Source of the DNA: Burkholderia puraquae
GTDB taxonomy: Bacteria; Pseudomonadota; Gammaproteobacteria; Burkholderiales; Burkholderiaceae
NCBI RefSeq assembly: GCF_002099195.1
Contig: NZ_NBYX01000002.1
Coordinates: forward strand, 124,001 to 188,000
DNA: 64,000 nt
Direction of reading: 5' to 3'
Part shown: piece after piece, positions 1 through 8,189 of the stretch
Numbering within the stretch: position 1 is the first letter of the stretch
How the letters are laid out: the number at the start of each line of letters is the position of its first letter
Program-made: the position numbers and the translations under genes
The notes under the pieces: generated by a model
Told to the model about the DNA's origin: nothing
The model's database searches: none
The model's input: the letters and a program-made list of their open reading frames with translations, nothing else

Positions 1-654
1 CTGCTGCGCGTGCTGCAGGAGCGCGAGGTGATCCGCCTCGGCTCGACCGAGCCGATCCGCATCGACGTGCGCGTGATCGCCGCGACGCACCGTCCGCTGC
101 TCGCGGCCGTCGAGGCCGGCACGTTCCGCGCGGATCTCTATTACCGGCTCAACATCCTGAACGTCGGCCTGCCGCCGCTGCGCGAGCGTGCAGCCGACAT
201 CCCCGCGCTCGCGGCCACGCTGCTCGTGCAGGCCGCACGACGCGAACCGCGCCTCGCCGAACGCCTGCGCGACGCCGCCGATGCCGCGCGCGTGCTCGGC
301 GCGACGCAAGCCGCACTCGCGCGCTACCGGTGGCCCGGCAACGTGCGCGAGCTGCAGAACGTGATCGAGCGGATCGCGGTGGAGCTGGCCGAGGAAGCCG
401 ATGAAAACGATCCGGCCGCCGCATGCGGTACGCTCGCCCCCGACGCACTGCAGGCGATCGCGCCCGAGCTGTTCGCGGCGCCGCCCGACGCGGCCGATAG
501 CGACGATGCGCAGACACTACATGCGCGCCGCCGGCGCGCGGAAGCCGACGAGATCCGCGCGGTACTCGACGCGTGCGGCGGCGACCGCGACCGCGCATGC
601 GCGATGCTCGGCATCAGCAAGACGACGCTGTGGCGGAAGTTGTCGGTGAAGTAG
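1..654 (+). CDS. prpR: Sigma-54-dependent activator, PrpR-like (C-terminal part)
   Basis: The reading frame is open from the first base, so the N-terminal sensor and Walker A part lie outside the window. What remains is the second half of an AAA+ sigma-54 interaction domain: RVIAATHRPL (sensor I region), [17 protein letters not shown] and the [11 protein letters not shown] motif. It ends in a Fis-type helix-turn-helix (LGISKTTLWRKLS). The insert between the AAA+ domain and the helix-turn-helix, and the ending, resemble PrpR, the activator of propionate (2-methylcitrate cycle) genes. Without the N-terminal domain that identity is an inference; the sigma-54 activator assignment is firm. Confidence 0.75.
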   Translation: MLRVLQEREVIRLGSTEPIRIDVRVIAATHRPLLAAVEAGTFRADLYYRLNILNVGLPPLRERAADIPALAATLLVQAARREPRLAERLRDAADAARVLGATQAALARYRWPGNVRELQNVIERIAVELAEEADENDPAAACGTLAPDALQAIAPELFAAPPDAADSDDAQTLHARRRRAEADEIRAVLDACGGDRDRACAMLGISKTTLWRKLSVK

Positions 655-702
655 GCGGGCCCGGATTCGACGCGCCTGCGTGCTCGTGCCTGAAGAGATA
701 CG

Positions 703-1344
703 TCAGTCGGCCTTGTGATAGTGGCGGTACGCCTTCGCGCGATTGCCGCACGACGACATCGAACACCAGCGGCGGCTGCCGTTCTTGCTGTCGTCGATGA
801 ACAGCCACCGGCACGCGTCGTTCGCGCAACGCTTGACCTTCGCGAGCCGCGCACCGCCGAGCAGGTCGATCGCCGACCACAATACAGGGCTCAGCAGCCC
901 CGCGAGCGTGGCGCCTGACGCGTCGATCCGCCACGCATAGCCGCCGTCGATACGCGCCAGCGCGACGCGCGGTGACGCTTCCGCCAGAAAACCGCTGAGC
1001 AGCGCGAGATCGTCGGCCTGCGGCTCGCATCGCTCCGCCTGCGCGTGAAAGAGCCGATACAGCGCCTCGCGCAACGCGAGCGCGCGCGCCAGCATTGCCG
1101 GTTCCCCCTCTTCTTCACCGTGCACACGGCACGCTTGCGCGAGGCCGGCCGGCACGCCTGCGTGCTCGCGGCACCATGCCAGCAGGTCGTCCATCGTCCC
1201 GAAGGTTTCCGTCGGCAGGTCGCTGCCGCGCCAGTACAGCGTGTTCATGAAATCGATGCCCAGCGTTTCGGGCGGCGCCGGAATCAGGCAGTCCAGCATG
1301 ACGGAAGGTTGCGTTTTGCTCACGACGCCATCGTATCTAACCAT
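703..1344 (-). CDS. CGNR zinc-finger / ABATE-domain protein
   Basis: The product is about 213 residues. The N-terminal part contains the LGIDFMNTL motif typical of the stress-associated ABATE domain. The C-terminus is a CGNR zinc finger, seen as KRCANDACRWLF followed by WCSMSSCGNRAKA, with four cysteines. The family is regarded as putative transcriptional regulators; the ligand or target is unknown. The start is uncertain: ATG codons at 1359, 1347, 1344 and 1299 are in frame and none has a good ribosome site. I chose 1344 because the earlier starts run into the divergent promoter at 1353-1381. Confidence 0.8.
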   Translation of the reverse strand: MVRYDGVVSKTQPSVMLDCLIPAPPETLGIDFMNTLYWRGSDLPTETFGTMDDLLAWCREHAGVPAGLAQACRVHGEEEGEPAMLARALALREALYRLFHAQAERCEPQADDLALLSGFLAEASPRVALARIDGGYAWRIDASGATLAGLLSPVLWSAIDLLGGARLAKVKRCANDACRWLFIDDSKNGSRRWCSMSSCGNRAKAYRHYHKAD

Positions 1345-1352
1345 CATGCCGG

Positions 1353-1381
1353 TTGACAAGCATCCGGGCGCTTTCTAACAT
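1353..1381 (+). promoter_or_regulatory. Sigma-70 promoter for the glyoxalase-fold gene
   Basis: A perfect -35 box TTGACA (1353-1358) is followed after exactly 17 bp by TAACAT (1376-1381), four of six matches to the -10 consensus. It would start transcripts near 1388, just where the tandem repeat begins, so both the truncated and the intact open frame would be on the transcript. Confidence 0.6.
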
Positions 1382-1386
1382 AACCA

Positions 1387-1693
1387 GCATAGTAGTTATA
1401 AAAAGGTTTGCTGCACTGACACCCGCCTCAGTTCAAGGAGCCACAGATGATCGATCGTCTTTCGTACGTCGTTATCCACAAGGACCGCAGCCGCGCGTTC
1501 TACGACCGCACACTCGGCGCACTCCGCTACAAGCGGCTGGCATGGTGGTTATAAGCAGGTTTGCCGCACTGACGCCCCTCTTCAGTCCAAGGAGCCCCAC
1601 ATGATCGATCACCTTTCGTTCGGCGTTGCGCACATCGACCGCAGCCGCGCGTTCTACGACAGCACGCTCGGCGCGCTCGGCTACAAACGGCTG
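1387..1693 (+). repeat. Head-to-tail tandem duplication of a leader plus gene 5' end
   Basis: Copy A (1387-1539) and copy B (1540-1693) are adjacent with no spacer. Each holds the same GCAT..GTTATAA start, a GTTT-GC-GCACTGAC block, an AAGGAGCC ribosome site, ATGATCGAT, and about 31 codons ending in the AA(G/A)CGGCTG sequence. By eye they are roughly 80-85 percent identical, with a 1-bp length difference before the start codon. Copy B leads into the full gene. The first bases of copy B supply the TAA that truncates copy A. Confidence 0.9.
1447..1554 (+). pseudogene. Truncated duplicate of the glyoxalase-fold gene, 35 codons
   Basis: The ATG has a good ribosome site (AAGGAGCC). The peptide starts MIDRLSYVVIHKDRSRAF and matches the first 31 residues of the downstream protein, then reads AWWL and stops at the repeat junction. 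It lacks most of the metal-binding fold, so it cannot be an enzyme. It may be a dead remnant of the duplication or a translated leader peptide upstream of the real gene. Confidence 0.8.
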
Positions 1694-1984
1694 TATAGCG
1701 ACGACGGATCCATCGGGTACGGCGCGACCGAGCCGCAGCTATGGTTGCAGCGCGCGGCGCGCCCGGTCGTCGCCGATCCCGACTCGGGAATGCATCTGTC
1801 GTTCAAGGCCGCTTCGCCGGTCGAGGTCGACGCGTTCTACCGCGCCGCGCTCGAGCACGGCGGCCAGGACAACGGCGGGCCCGGCAAGCGCGAACACTAT
1901 GGCCCCGGCTACTACGCGGCGTTCGTCGTCGATCCCGACGGGTATCGGCTGGAAGCGCATTGCGAACTCGACAACATCGTGTAA
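1601..1984 (+). CDS. VOC-family (glyoxalase/bleomycin-resistance fold) protein
   Basis: The protein has 127 residues, a normal single-module VOC length. It begins MIDHLSFGVAHIDRSRAFYD, the usual first beta-alpha unit, and ends with the DPDGYRLEAHCE segment that carries the last metal-ligand position (E). A further hallmark is HYGPGYYAAFVVDPDG. The family covers glyoxalases, dioxygenases and antibiotic-binding proteins; the substrate cannot be inferred. An AAGGAGCC ribosome site sits 7-8 nt upstream. The start region is the second copy of a tandem duplication. Confidence 0.88.
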   Translation: MIDHLSFGVAHIDRSRAFYDSTLGALGYKRLYSDDGSIGYGATEPQLWLQRAARPVVADPDSGMHLSFKAASPVEVDAFYRAALEHGGQDNGGPGKREHYGPGYYAAFVVDPDGYRLEAHCELDNIV

Positions 1985-2004
1985 TCGCGTTCGCGTACCT
2001 ATGC

Positions 2005-2043
2005 CAAGGGCCCGATTCCGCGCAATGCGAAATCGGGCCCTTG
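2005..2043. terminator. Stem-loop between convergent genes
   Basis: A perfect 13-bp inverted repeat, CAAGGGCCCGATT (2005-2017) and its complement (2031-2043), has a 13-nt loop. It lies 20 bp after the VOC gene and 74 bp after the end of the converging hydrolase gene. There is no clear T-run on either side, so it may act in both directions with limited intrinsic efficiency. Confidence 0.55.
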
Positions 2044-2116
2044 CCTTTGAACCACCGGTATCCGGCGCCCGACGACCGCCGGCAGCGGTCGTTCGACGGG
2101 ATCGCCGGGTGCGCGG

Positions 2117-2965
2117 CTATCGCGCGTCGCGCGTGCGCTGCAGTTGCTCGCCGAGTCCTTCGACACCGAGGCGCGCCGTCTGGCCGGCCTTCAGGAACAC
2201 CGGCGACGGCTTGACGCCCATGCCGACGCCCGGCGGCGTGCCGGTCGTGATCACGTCGCCCGGCTGCAGCGTCATGCAGCTCGACAGGTAGGCGATCAGT
2301 TGCGCGACGGTGAACACCATCGTGCGCGTGTTGCCGTTCTGATAGCGGTGGCCGTCGATTTCGAGCCACAGGTCGAGGCGCTGCGGATCGGGCACCTCGT
2401 CGCGCGTGACGAGCCACGGACCGATCGGGCCGAACGTGTCGAAACCCTTGCCCTTGTCCCACTGGCCGCCGCGCTCGATCTGCCATTCGCGCTCGGACAC
2501 GTCGTTGACGACGCAATAGCCCGCGACGTAATCCAGTGCGCGCGCTTCGTCGACGTCCTTGCAGGTCGCGCCGATCACGACCCCCAGCTCGACTTCCCAG
2601 TCCGTCTTGACCGAACCCTTCGGGATGTCGATACCGTCGTTCGGGCCGCAGATCGAACTCGTCCACTTGCCGAACACGACCGGCTCCTTCGGCACCGGCA
2701 TGCCGGCTTCGGCCGCATGATCGGCGTAGTTCAGGCCGATGCCGATGAACTTGCCGACATGCCCGACGCACGCGCCGATGCGCGGCTCGCCTGACACGAG
2801 CGGCAGCGTGGCCGGATCGATCGCGCGCAGCCGCGCGAGACCCGCGTCGGACAGCACGTCGCCGGACAGATCCGGCACATGCGCGGACAAGTCGCGAATC
2901 CGGCCTTCCGCGTCGAGAATACCGGGCTTTTCCTGGCCGGACGGGCCATAGCGAAGCAGTTTCAT
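2117..2965 (-). CDS. Fumarylacetoacetate hydrolase (FAH)-family protein
   Basis: The product has 282 residues, starting MKLLRYGPSGQEKPG. The FAH catalytic fold is clear: GIGLNYADHAAE, the metal-binding DWEVELGVVIG and GYCVVNDVSERE segments, and the C-terminal GDVITTGTPPGVG loop. Close relatives include 2,4-diketo-3-deoxy-sugar-acid hydrolases and proteins annotated as ureidoglycolate lyase; all cleave or hydrate beta-diketo-type substrates with Mg2+. The exact substrate is not visible. It is transcribed away from an IclR regulator that probably controls it. A longer upstream frame exists, but the start at 2965 gives the family's normal N-terminus. Confidence 0.85.
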   Translation of the reverse strand: MKLLRYGPSGQEKPGILDAEGRIRDLSAHVPDLSGDVLSDAGLARLRAIDPATLPLVSGEPRIGACVGHVGKFIGIGLNYADHAAEAGMPVPKEPVVFGKWTSSICGPNDGIDIPKGSVKTDWEVELGVVIGATCKDVDEARALDYVAGYCVVNDVSEREWQIERGGQWDKGKGFDTFGPIGPWLVTRDEVPDPQRLDLWLEIDGHRYQNGNTRTMVFTVAQLIAYLSSCMTLQPGDVITTGTPPGVGMGVKPSPVFLKAGQTARLGVEGLGEQLQRTRDAR

Positions 2966-3630
2966 CGTGCTCAACCTCTGTTGTGGAATGGGACAGGATA
3001 CCGGCCGACGCGGCCTTGCGCGGCCGCGCGCCAGACTGATTGTCGATCGTCGATTGCGCGCGCCGGCGCCGCATCCGGCATGCCGTTCGACGCGCGAGGG
3101 TCGCGCGGGCGCAGCGATCGTGGCGCCGCACGGAGGTACGGCGCGCATCGAACGGGCGGCCGCCGGCCTGCGCATCGGCGACGACAGCCCGGCACCCGCG
3201 ACATGGTCCGGCCCGTACCGGCCGGCTTCACGCGCGGCCGCACCGTCGCTGGCCCGCCAGCCTTTGTACCACCGGCCGCGCACCGTGAAATGACGCGCGA
3301 CGGATACCGACTATTGGTGCGCCCGCGGACGCTGCAGCGCAGCATCACGGGCGGCACCGCCCCCTTGTTCCTTTCGAAAACCTTGAACGGGTGCCACCTG
3401 TCATGAATACCGGGTATTCGGGGCTTCCCTGTCATCCTGAAAGTGAACTGATCCGTTCTTATACGGTAACGATCGGTAAAAAGACGCTGCATTGCACACT
3501 AAATGTTTGTTGTTAAGCTCAAACGGATGGCGTTCGTCGCCACACGCGGGCTCGATACGTGCGTGTTGCAGAATCGGCCAGCGTGCGTCGCCAATCGATC
3601 GAAAGCAAGTCCCCCAACTTCACACCGACA
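2966..3630. promoter_or_regulatory. Divergent control region with palindrome
   Basis: This 665-bp interval between the FAH-family gene and the IclR gene has no convincing gene. At 3405-3419 there is a perfect palindrome, GAATACC-G-GGTATTC, a good size for an IclR operator. Further on, at about 3459-3480, the hexamer CGGTAA occurs twice ten bases apart in an AT-richer stretch. The overlapping open frames on both strands have poor codon use for this genome. Confidence 0.5.
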
Positions 3631-4452
3631 ATGCAAACAACCAACGACCTGCTTCCCGGCTGCGACGCACGGGAATCGATGGGTGCGATCGACCGCTATC
3701 GCGCACCCGCGCTCGACAAGGGTCTCGACATTCTCGAGCTCCTGTCGGAGCAGAAAGAAGGCCTCACCCGCACCGAAATCACGAAGGAACTCGGCCGCAA
3801 CGCGAGCGAGATCTACCGGATGCTCGAACGCCTCGTCGCGCGCCGCTACGTGATGCGCTCGACCGGCGGCGACCGCTACACGCTCAGCCTCAAGCTGTTC
3901 TCGCTCGCGCACCGGCATCCGCCGATGAGCCGGCTGATCGCCGAGGCCTTGCCGCCGATGCAGCGTTTCGCCGACGCCTCCGAGCAGTCGTGCCACCTGT
4001 CCGTCTACGATCGCGGCAACCTGCTCGTGATCGCGCAGGTCGACGGGCCCGGCCCGTGGGGCGTGTCGGTCAGGCTCGGCTCGCGCATCGGGCTCGCCGA
4101 TACGGCATCGGGGCGCTTGATGCTGGCGTTCCAGGGCGCCGAGCAGCGCGCGCACATGCTCGCCGAGCACCGCAAGGTCAAGGGCGAGGCGCCGCTGAAC
4201 GAGCAGGAACTCGCGCACGCGTGCCAGTCCATCCGGCAAGCCGGCTACCTGCGCCAGGACAGCCGCCAGGCGTACGGCGTGACCGACCTGACCGCGCCGA
4301 TCCTCGGGCCGTCCGGCCATGCGATCGCGGTGCTGACCTGCCCATACCTGCGCCGGATCGATGCGCACATGGCGCCGTCCGTCGACACGGTCGTCGAAAG
4401 ATTGCGCGACACGACCGCCCACCTGTCGATGTGCCGCGACGAGGCCTGCTGA
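3631..4452 (+). CDS. IclR-family transcriptional regulator
   Basis: The protein has 273 residues from MQTTNDLLPG. The N-terminal winged helix (about residues 24-85) reads ALDKGLDILELL, LTRTEITKELGRNASEIYRMLERL and the wing YVMRSTGGDRYTLS. The C-terminal effector domain contains SCHLSVYDRGNLLVIAQVD and the DTASGRLMLAF segment typical of IclR. The divergent FAH-family hydrolase suggests it responds to a keto-acid or sugar-acid intermediate. In-frame ATGs also exist at 3559 and 3679; 3631 was chosen as the family-typical length and none has a strong ribosome site. Confidence 0.85.
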   Translation: MQTTNDLLPGCDARESMGAIDRYRAPALDKGLDILELLSEQKEGLTRTEITKELGRNASEIYRMLERLVARRYVMRSTGGDRYTLSLKLFSLAHRHPPMSRLIAEALPPMQRFADASEQSCHLSVYDRGNLLVIAQVDGPGPWGVSVRLGSRIGLADTASGRLMLAFQGAEQRAHMLAEHRKVKGEAPLNEQELAHACQSIRQAGYLRQDSRQAYGVTDLTAPILGPSGHAIAVLTCPYLRRIDAHMAPSVDTVVERLRDTTAHLSMCRDEAC

Positions 4453-4625
4453 CGCGCAGGGCTCGGTGGCGCGCACCGGGTACGGCGCCATTGGCCGATC
4501 CCGGTCGCGCGCAATACCTGCGCGCGGCGCGACGCACGGTGCCATATCGTGCGTCCACGGCGCTACGCTAAAATAGCGGCCCTCTCAAAAACTACGGCGG
4601 CCGGTTGTCGCGGCCGTCGTGTCCG

Positions 4626-5177
4626 ATGGATGTCATGGCCAAACTTCTGAACGATCAAGAATTCCAGCGTTTCTCCGAACTTCAGCAGAAGCAGGCAAGC
4701 TTCACGATCACGCCCGAAGAGGCGGACGAACTGCGCGATATCGTCGCGCGCGCGCAGAAGAAGCGCGACGATCGTGCCACCGCAATGCAGGCGATCGAGA
4801 ACTACATCGAGCAGTTCGACATCACGCCCGACGAGCTCTTCTCGCCCGAGCAGATCGGCGACGCGGCCCGCACCTACGGGCTCATCACGGCGACCAAGAA
4901 GGAACGCACGCTGCCGCCGTCGATCACGTTCAACGGCAAGCCGTACCAGTGGACCAAGACGCTTCCGGACGACGTGCGCGGCGCGCTGTTCGAAGCGTTC
5001 ACGTCCGGCGAATCGGTCAAGCGCTTCATCGCAATGCCGAAGGACACCGCGCGCTGCGCACTGACGATCGCCCGCCTCGAGCGCGAAACCGGCGCCGTCT
5101 ATGCCGATCCGCACCTCGAGGAACTGGCGATTTCGCGCGACCAGGTGAACGACGCGGCGTCGAAACTCGCTGCCTGA
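4626..5177 (+). CDS. Hypothetical protein with H-NS-like linker motif
   Basis: The product has 183 residues and no domain I can name with certainty. Residues about 1-60 are helical and charged (FQRFSELQQKQASF, then an EEADELRDIVARAQKK stretch). They are followed by IENYIEQFDITPDELF, which closely resembles the IRAKIDEYDITPEELGF segment of the H-NS protein encoded at 8790-9089. The C-terminal part (PPSITFNGKPYQW onward) has no AT-hook-like GRGR motif. It could be a nucleoid-associated or H-NS-modulating protein; that is inference. Starts at 4626 and 4635 are both possible. A TAAAAT -10 element lies at 4569-4574. The iteron-like array begins 93 bp after the stop. Confidence 0.75.
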   Translation: MDVMAKLLNDQEFQRFSELQQKQASFTITPEEADELRDIVARAQKKRDDRATAMQAIENYIEQFDITPDELFSPEQIGDAARTYGLITATKKERTLPPSITFNGKPYQWTKTLPDDVRGALFEAFTSGESVKRFIAMPKDTARCALTIARLERETGAVYADPHLEELAISRDQVNDAASKLAA

Positions 5178-5269
5178 AGGTAGCCGCGGGCACGGTTCAT
5201 GCGTGCCCGCTCCCTGCGTGACGCCGGCCCCGGCCGGCGCTGCGCTTTCGGGAGCCGTGCGCCCTGACG

Positions 5270-5540
5270 CTCCCGAAAAGTCTCACCTTGGCGTCCTGCA
5301 AGCGCTCACCTACACCTCCCGAAAAAGCTCACCAAGACGCCAGGAGACCCTTACCGAAGCCTCCCGGATGTCCTCACCGACACTTCCCGCAGACCCTCAC
5401 CGATGCGCCCCGGAAAGGCTCACCGATGCCTCCCGCAGACACTCACCGGCGACTCCCGGGAAGGCTCACCGAGTGCTCCCGTATCGGCTCACCGCTACCT
5501 TCCCGGAGAAGCTCACCAGCGGCTCCCGAAAAATCTCACC
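5270..5540 (+). repeat. Iteron-like array, 12 units of CTCCCG-N6-CTCACC
   Basis: Twelve 18-bp units start at 5270, 5293, 5316, 5338, 5361, 5384, 5407, 5430, 5453, 5476, 5500 and 5523, a 22-24 bp (mostly 23) period, all in the same orientation. CTCACC is perfect in eleven units (CTTACC in the fourth). CTCCCG is perfect in seven and degenerate in units 2, 4, 6, 7 and 11. An inverted half-site, TTTCGGGAGC at 5246-5255, can pair with unit 1 as a 10-bp hairpin. A 23-bp period is not a multiple of three, so a repeat protein is excluded. Such regular spacing is typical of plasmid or secondary-chromosome iterons or arrays of regulator sites. Confidence 0.9.
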
Positions 5541-5831
5541 TTTTGGGCAAGTTCGAATTTTCGCGGGTGGAATACGGCGGTAAATGCGTGCGGACACCCT
5601 GCCGAAAACGGCGACGCGGGACAGGTATCGCAGCAAGCCGCATGCGTCCCGCAACGCCCTTTGTGCGTCGATATTTCCGTTGCGAACAGGCGCCGTCACG
5701 TTCGCGGTTGCTTCGCTCGCAAGACAGGCTCGAACGCTCTGCATTTCTGTATGTAACCGTCCACAACGTGCCGAAGGGCCGGAGACATCGACTGCATCCA
5801 ACGTCTCCGCGCGGCGGGCCGCCGACACACG
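5541..5831. other. Intergenic stretch without a gene
   Basis: It follows the repeat array and begins with a short AT-richer stretch (about 5539-5565). Open frames here cross the array or run antisense to it and lack ribosome sites. I see no gene or clear terminator for the converging acetyltransferase gene. Confidence 0.5.
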
Positions 5832-8189
5832 CTACGGCTGCAGCTTCATCCTGAAGCCCACGACGCCGGGCTCCTCCGTCGTCGACACAGCAAAACCGCA
5901 CGACTTCGCAAGCGAGATCATCGCCGAGTTCTCGCGCAGCGCCTCGCCGATCATCCATGCGGTTCCGCGCGAGCGCGCGTAGTCGATGATCCGGGCCATC
6001 ATCAGCCGGCCCAGCCCCTTGCCCTTCTGATCGGGTCGCACGGCGATCGCGAACTCCGCCGTCTCGTTGTCGGGATCCGCCACCGCGCGCACCACCGCGA
6101 GCGTATGGTCACGCCCCGACACGTCGGTGAACGTCACGATGAATGCCATCTCACGGTCGTAATCGATCTGCGTCATGCGCGCCACCTGCGAATGATCGAA
6201 GCTGCGCACCGCGCCGAAGAAACGCATCCTCAGATCGTCCGGTGTCATCGCGCCGAGCAGTTCGTTGTGCGCGGCCTCGTCTTCCGGACGGATCGGGCGA
6301 ATCGTCACCGTCTCGCCGCGCCACTCGAGCGTCTGCTCGAGGTGGCGCGGATACGGCATGATCGCAAGCCGGCTGCGCCCCGCAGCCAGCGTGATGCGCG
6401 GCGCAATCACCTGCGCACGGTCGGACAGCACGCGCAGCGTGACCGATATCGCAACGACTTCGCGCACGTCGCAGACGACCTGCGACAGCGCCGTCAACGC
6501 GTCGAGCGTCGGCTCGATGGGCGTGCTGCGCGCATACGGCGAGCGTTCCATCACCGCCCGCGCGAGCACGGTGTTCAGCGGCGGCAGGCCATAGACGACG
6601 AACGGCGCCGATACGCCGTCCGCAGGCGGCACGGCATAGCGAAACACCGGGCCGAAGTTCGGATCGTCGTACATGTCGACGGTGACATCGACGACTTTCG
6701 TTCCGGCCGGCTCGACGGCCTGCTCGCCCTTCAGGCCGAAATGGGACAGCCAGTGCAGCGCGGCTTCGCCGGTCAGCTCATGCTGGCCGGCTTCGACCAT
6801 TCGGCGCGCATCGGCCTGCGCGGATGCAACGCACTCGGCCGGTTGCTGAGGCGTGCCCTCGGGCGTTTGCATCAGCAGTTGCCGGCCGAGGTTGTAGTCG
6901 ACGAGACGCGCATACGCACGTGCGAGCCGCTGCGGCGTGGTGTGCACGGGAATGCCGTTCGCGTGCAGTGCATCGCGCGTCGCCGCGTCGACCGCGCCGA
7001 AGAAACACGCGAGGATGCCGCGATGCGCGTACTGCCGCGCCTCGATCAGCGTGTGCGCAACTGCATCGGCCGGCGCGCTGTGGGAAGTCGAATGGACGAC
7101 GAACAGCGTGCCCGTTTGCGGGAACGGCGCGAGTGCCTTGACTGCCGCGGCAAAATGCTCGGGGCGCGCATCGTCGCCCAGCGTCAGCGGATTGCCCGGC
7201 GCCGCGAGATGCGGCAGCGCAGCCGCCACGGCCGACGTGACCGCGGGCGACCAGTCGGCCAGCACGTCGCGCACCTCGGCCACCGCATCGACCGCGAGTT
7301 TCGCGACGCCCGCATCGCTCGTCACGAGCGTGGCCGCGCCACGCGCCGCGACGCGGCCGACGCCGAGCGTCTCGATCTCGTCGAGCAGATCGTCGAGCGC
7401 ATCGACACGCACCATCCCCGCGCGCTGGAACGCTGCCGTATAGAGTGCGTCGCCGGGATCGGCGCGGCCGGTGCGCAATGCGAGCACCGGCTTGTTGCGT
7501 GCAGCCGCGCGCGCCGCCGACATGAACTTGCGCGCGGCGCGCACGGTATCGAGTTCGAGCAGGATCGCGCGCGTGCCGGGATCGCTCGCGAGATAGTCGA
7601 GCACGTCGCCCGCATCGACGTCGGACTCAGCGCCGAGCGCAACGACATGCGAAAAGCCGAGGCCCCGCGCATCGGCCCAGCCGAGCACGGCGTTCGTCAG
7701 CGCATTCGATTGCGACACCCATGCGACGCCGCCCGATCGCGCCGTATAGGCCGGCGCGCCGAAATGCGCATGCCGTGCAGGCGACAGTACGCCGAGGCTG
7801 CCGGGCCCGACGATACGGAGCACGAACGGCTTTGCCGCTTTCAGCGTGCGATCGAGCGCGGCGCGATCGGCGTCCGTGCGCGCCTCGCCGACGATCACCG
7901 CGACGCGCGTGCCGAGCTCGCCGAGCTTGCGCACGATGCCGGCCCAGGTTGCGGGCGGCGTGCAGATCACGGCGACCGACGGCGGCGCAGGCAACCGGTC
8001 GACATCGGAGACGACCGCATGCCCGTGCAGGTCACGATATTTCGGATTGACGGGCCACACGGGCCCCTGGAACGCACCGTCGAGCACGCGCGCCCATACC
8101 ATCGCGCCGATACTGCCCGCGCGCGACGACGCGCCGACGACCGCAACGGACTTGGGCTGGAACAACGCATCGAGATGGCGAACGGTCAC
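5832..8189 (-). CDS. Pat-like protein acetyltransferase (CoA-binding / acyl-CoA synthetase-like / GNAT)
   Basis: The protein has 785 residues with the start at a GTG. GCAGGGAGCC lies 7 nt upstream, a much better site than that of any ATG further out. The N-terminus is a CoA-binding Rossmann domain (LFQPKSVAVVGASSRAGSIG). The middle part resembles NDP-forming acetyl-CoA synthetase subunits (WVSQSNALTNAVLGWA). The last 150 residues are a GNAT domain (VTIRPIRPEDEAAHNELL, then VRPDQKGKGLGRLMM, the acetyl-CoA loop). This architecture matches the Pat/YfiQ lysine acetyltransferases that control acetyl-CoA synthetase. It lacks part of the ATP-grasp region of full-length Pat. It is a single transcription unit. 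Confidence 0.8.
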   Translation of the reverse strand: MTVRHLDALFQPKSVAVVGASSRAGSIGAMVWARVLDGAFQGPVWPVNPKYRDLHGHAVVSDVDRLPAPPSVAVICTPPATWAGIVRKLGELGTRVAVIVGEARTDADRAALDRTLKAAKPFVLRIVGPGSLGVLSPARHAHFGAPAYTARSGGVAWVSQSNALTNAVLGWADARGLGFSHVVALGAESDVDAGDVLDYLASDPGTRAILLELDTVRAARKFMSAARAAARNKPVLALRTGRADPGDALYTAAFQRAGMVRVDALDDLLDEIETLGVGRVAARGAATLVTSDAGVAKLAVDAVAEVRDVLADWSPAVTSAVAAALPHLAAPGNPLTLGDDARPEHFAAAVKALAPFPQTGTLFVVHSTSHSAPADAVAHTLIEARQYAHRGILACFFGAVDAATRDALHANGIPVHTTPQRLARAYARLVDYNLGRQLLMQTPEGTPQQPAECVASAQADARRMVEAGQHELTGEAALHWLSHFGLKGEQAVEPAGTKVVDVTVDMYDDPNFGPVFRYAVPPADGVSAPFVVYGLPPLNTVLARAVMERSPYARSTPIEPTLDALTALSQVVCDVREVVAISVTLRVLSDRAQVIAPRITLAAGRSRLAIMPYPRHLEQTLEWRGETVTIRPIRPEDEAAHNELLGAMTPDDLRMRFFGAVRSFDHSQVARMTQIDYDREMAFIVTFTDVSGRDHTLAVVRAVADPDNETAEFAIAVRPDQKGKGLGRLMMARIIDYARSRGTAWMIGEALRENSAMISLAKSCGFAVSTTEEPGVVGFRMKLQP

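Noticed and set aside
1472..1480. A perfect DnaA-box-like TTATCCACA
   Set aside because: It lies inside the decayed duplicate of the VOC gene; the intact copy has a different sequence there. It is isolated, so it probably arose by drift.
5270..5540. The array as a CRISPR
   Set aside because: Repeats are 18 bp with degenerate halves, gaps between them are only about 5 bp, and no cas gene is present.
5203..5583. A 126-codon open frame across the repeat array that looks like a Ser/Pro-rich repeat protein
   Set aside because: The repeat period is 23 bp, so the frame changes at each unit. There is no ribosome site and the codon use is atypical.
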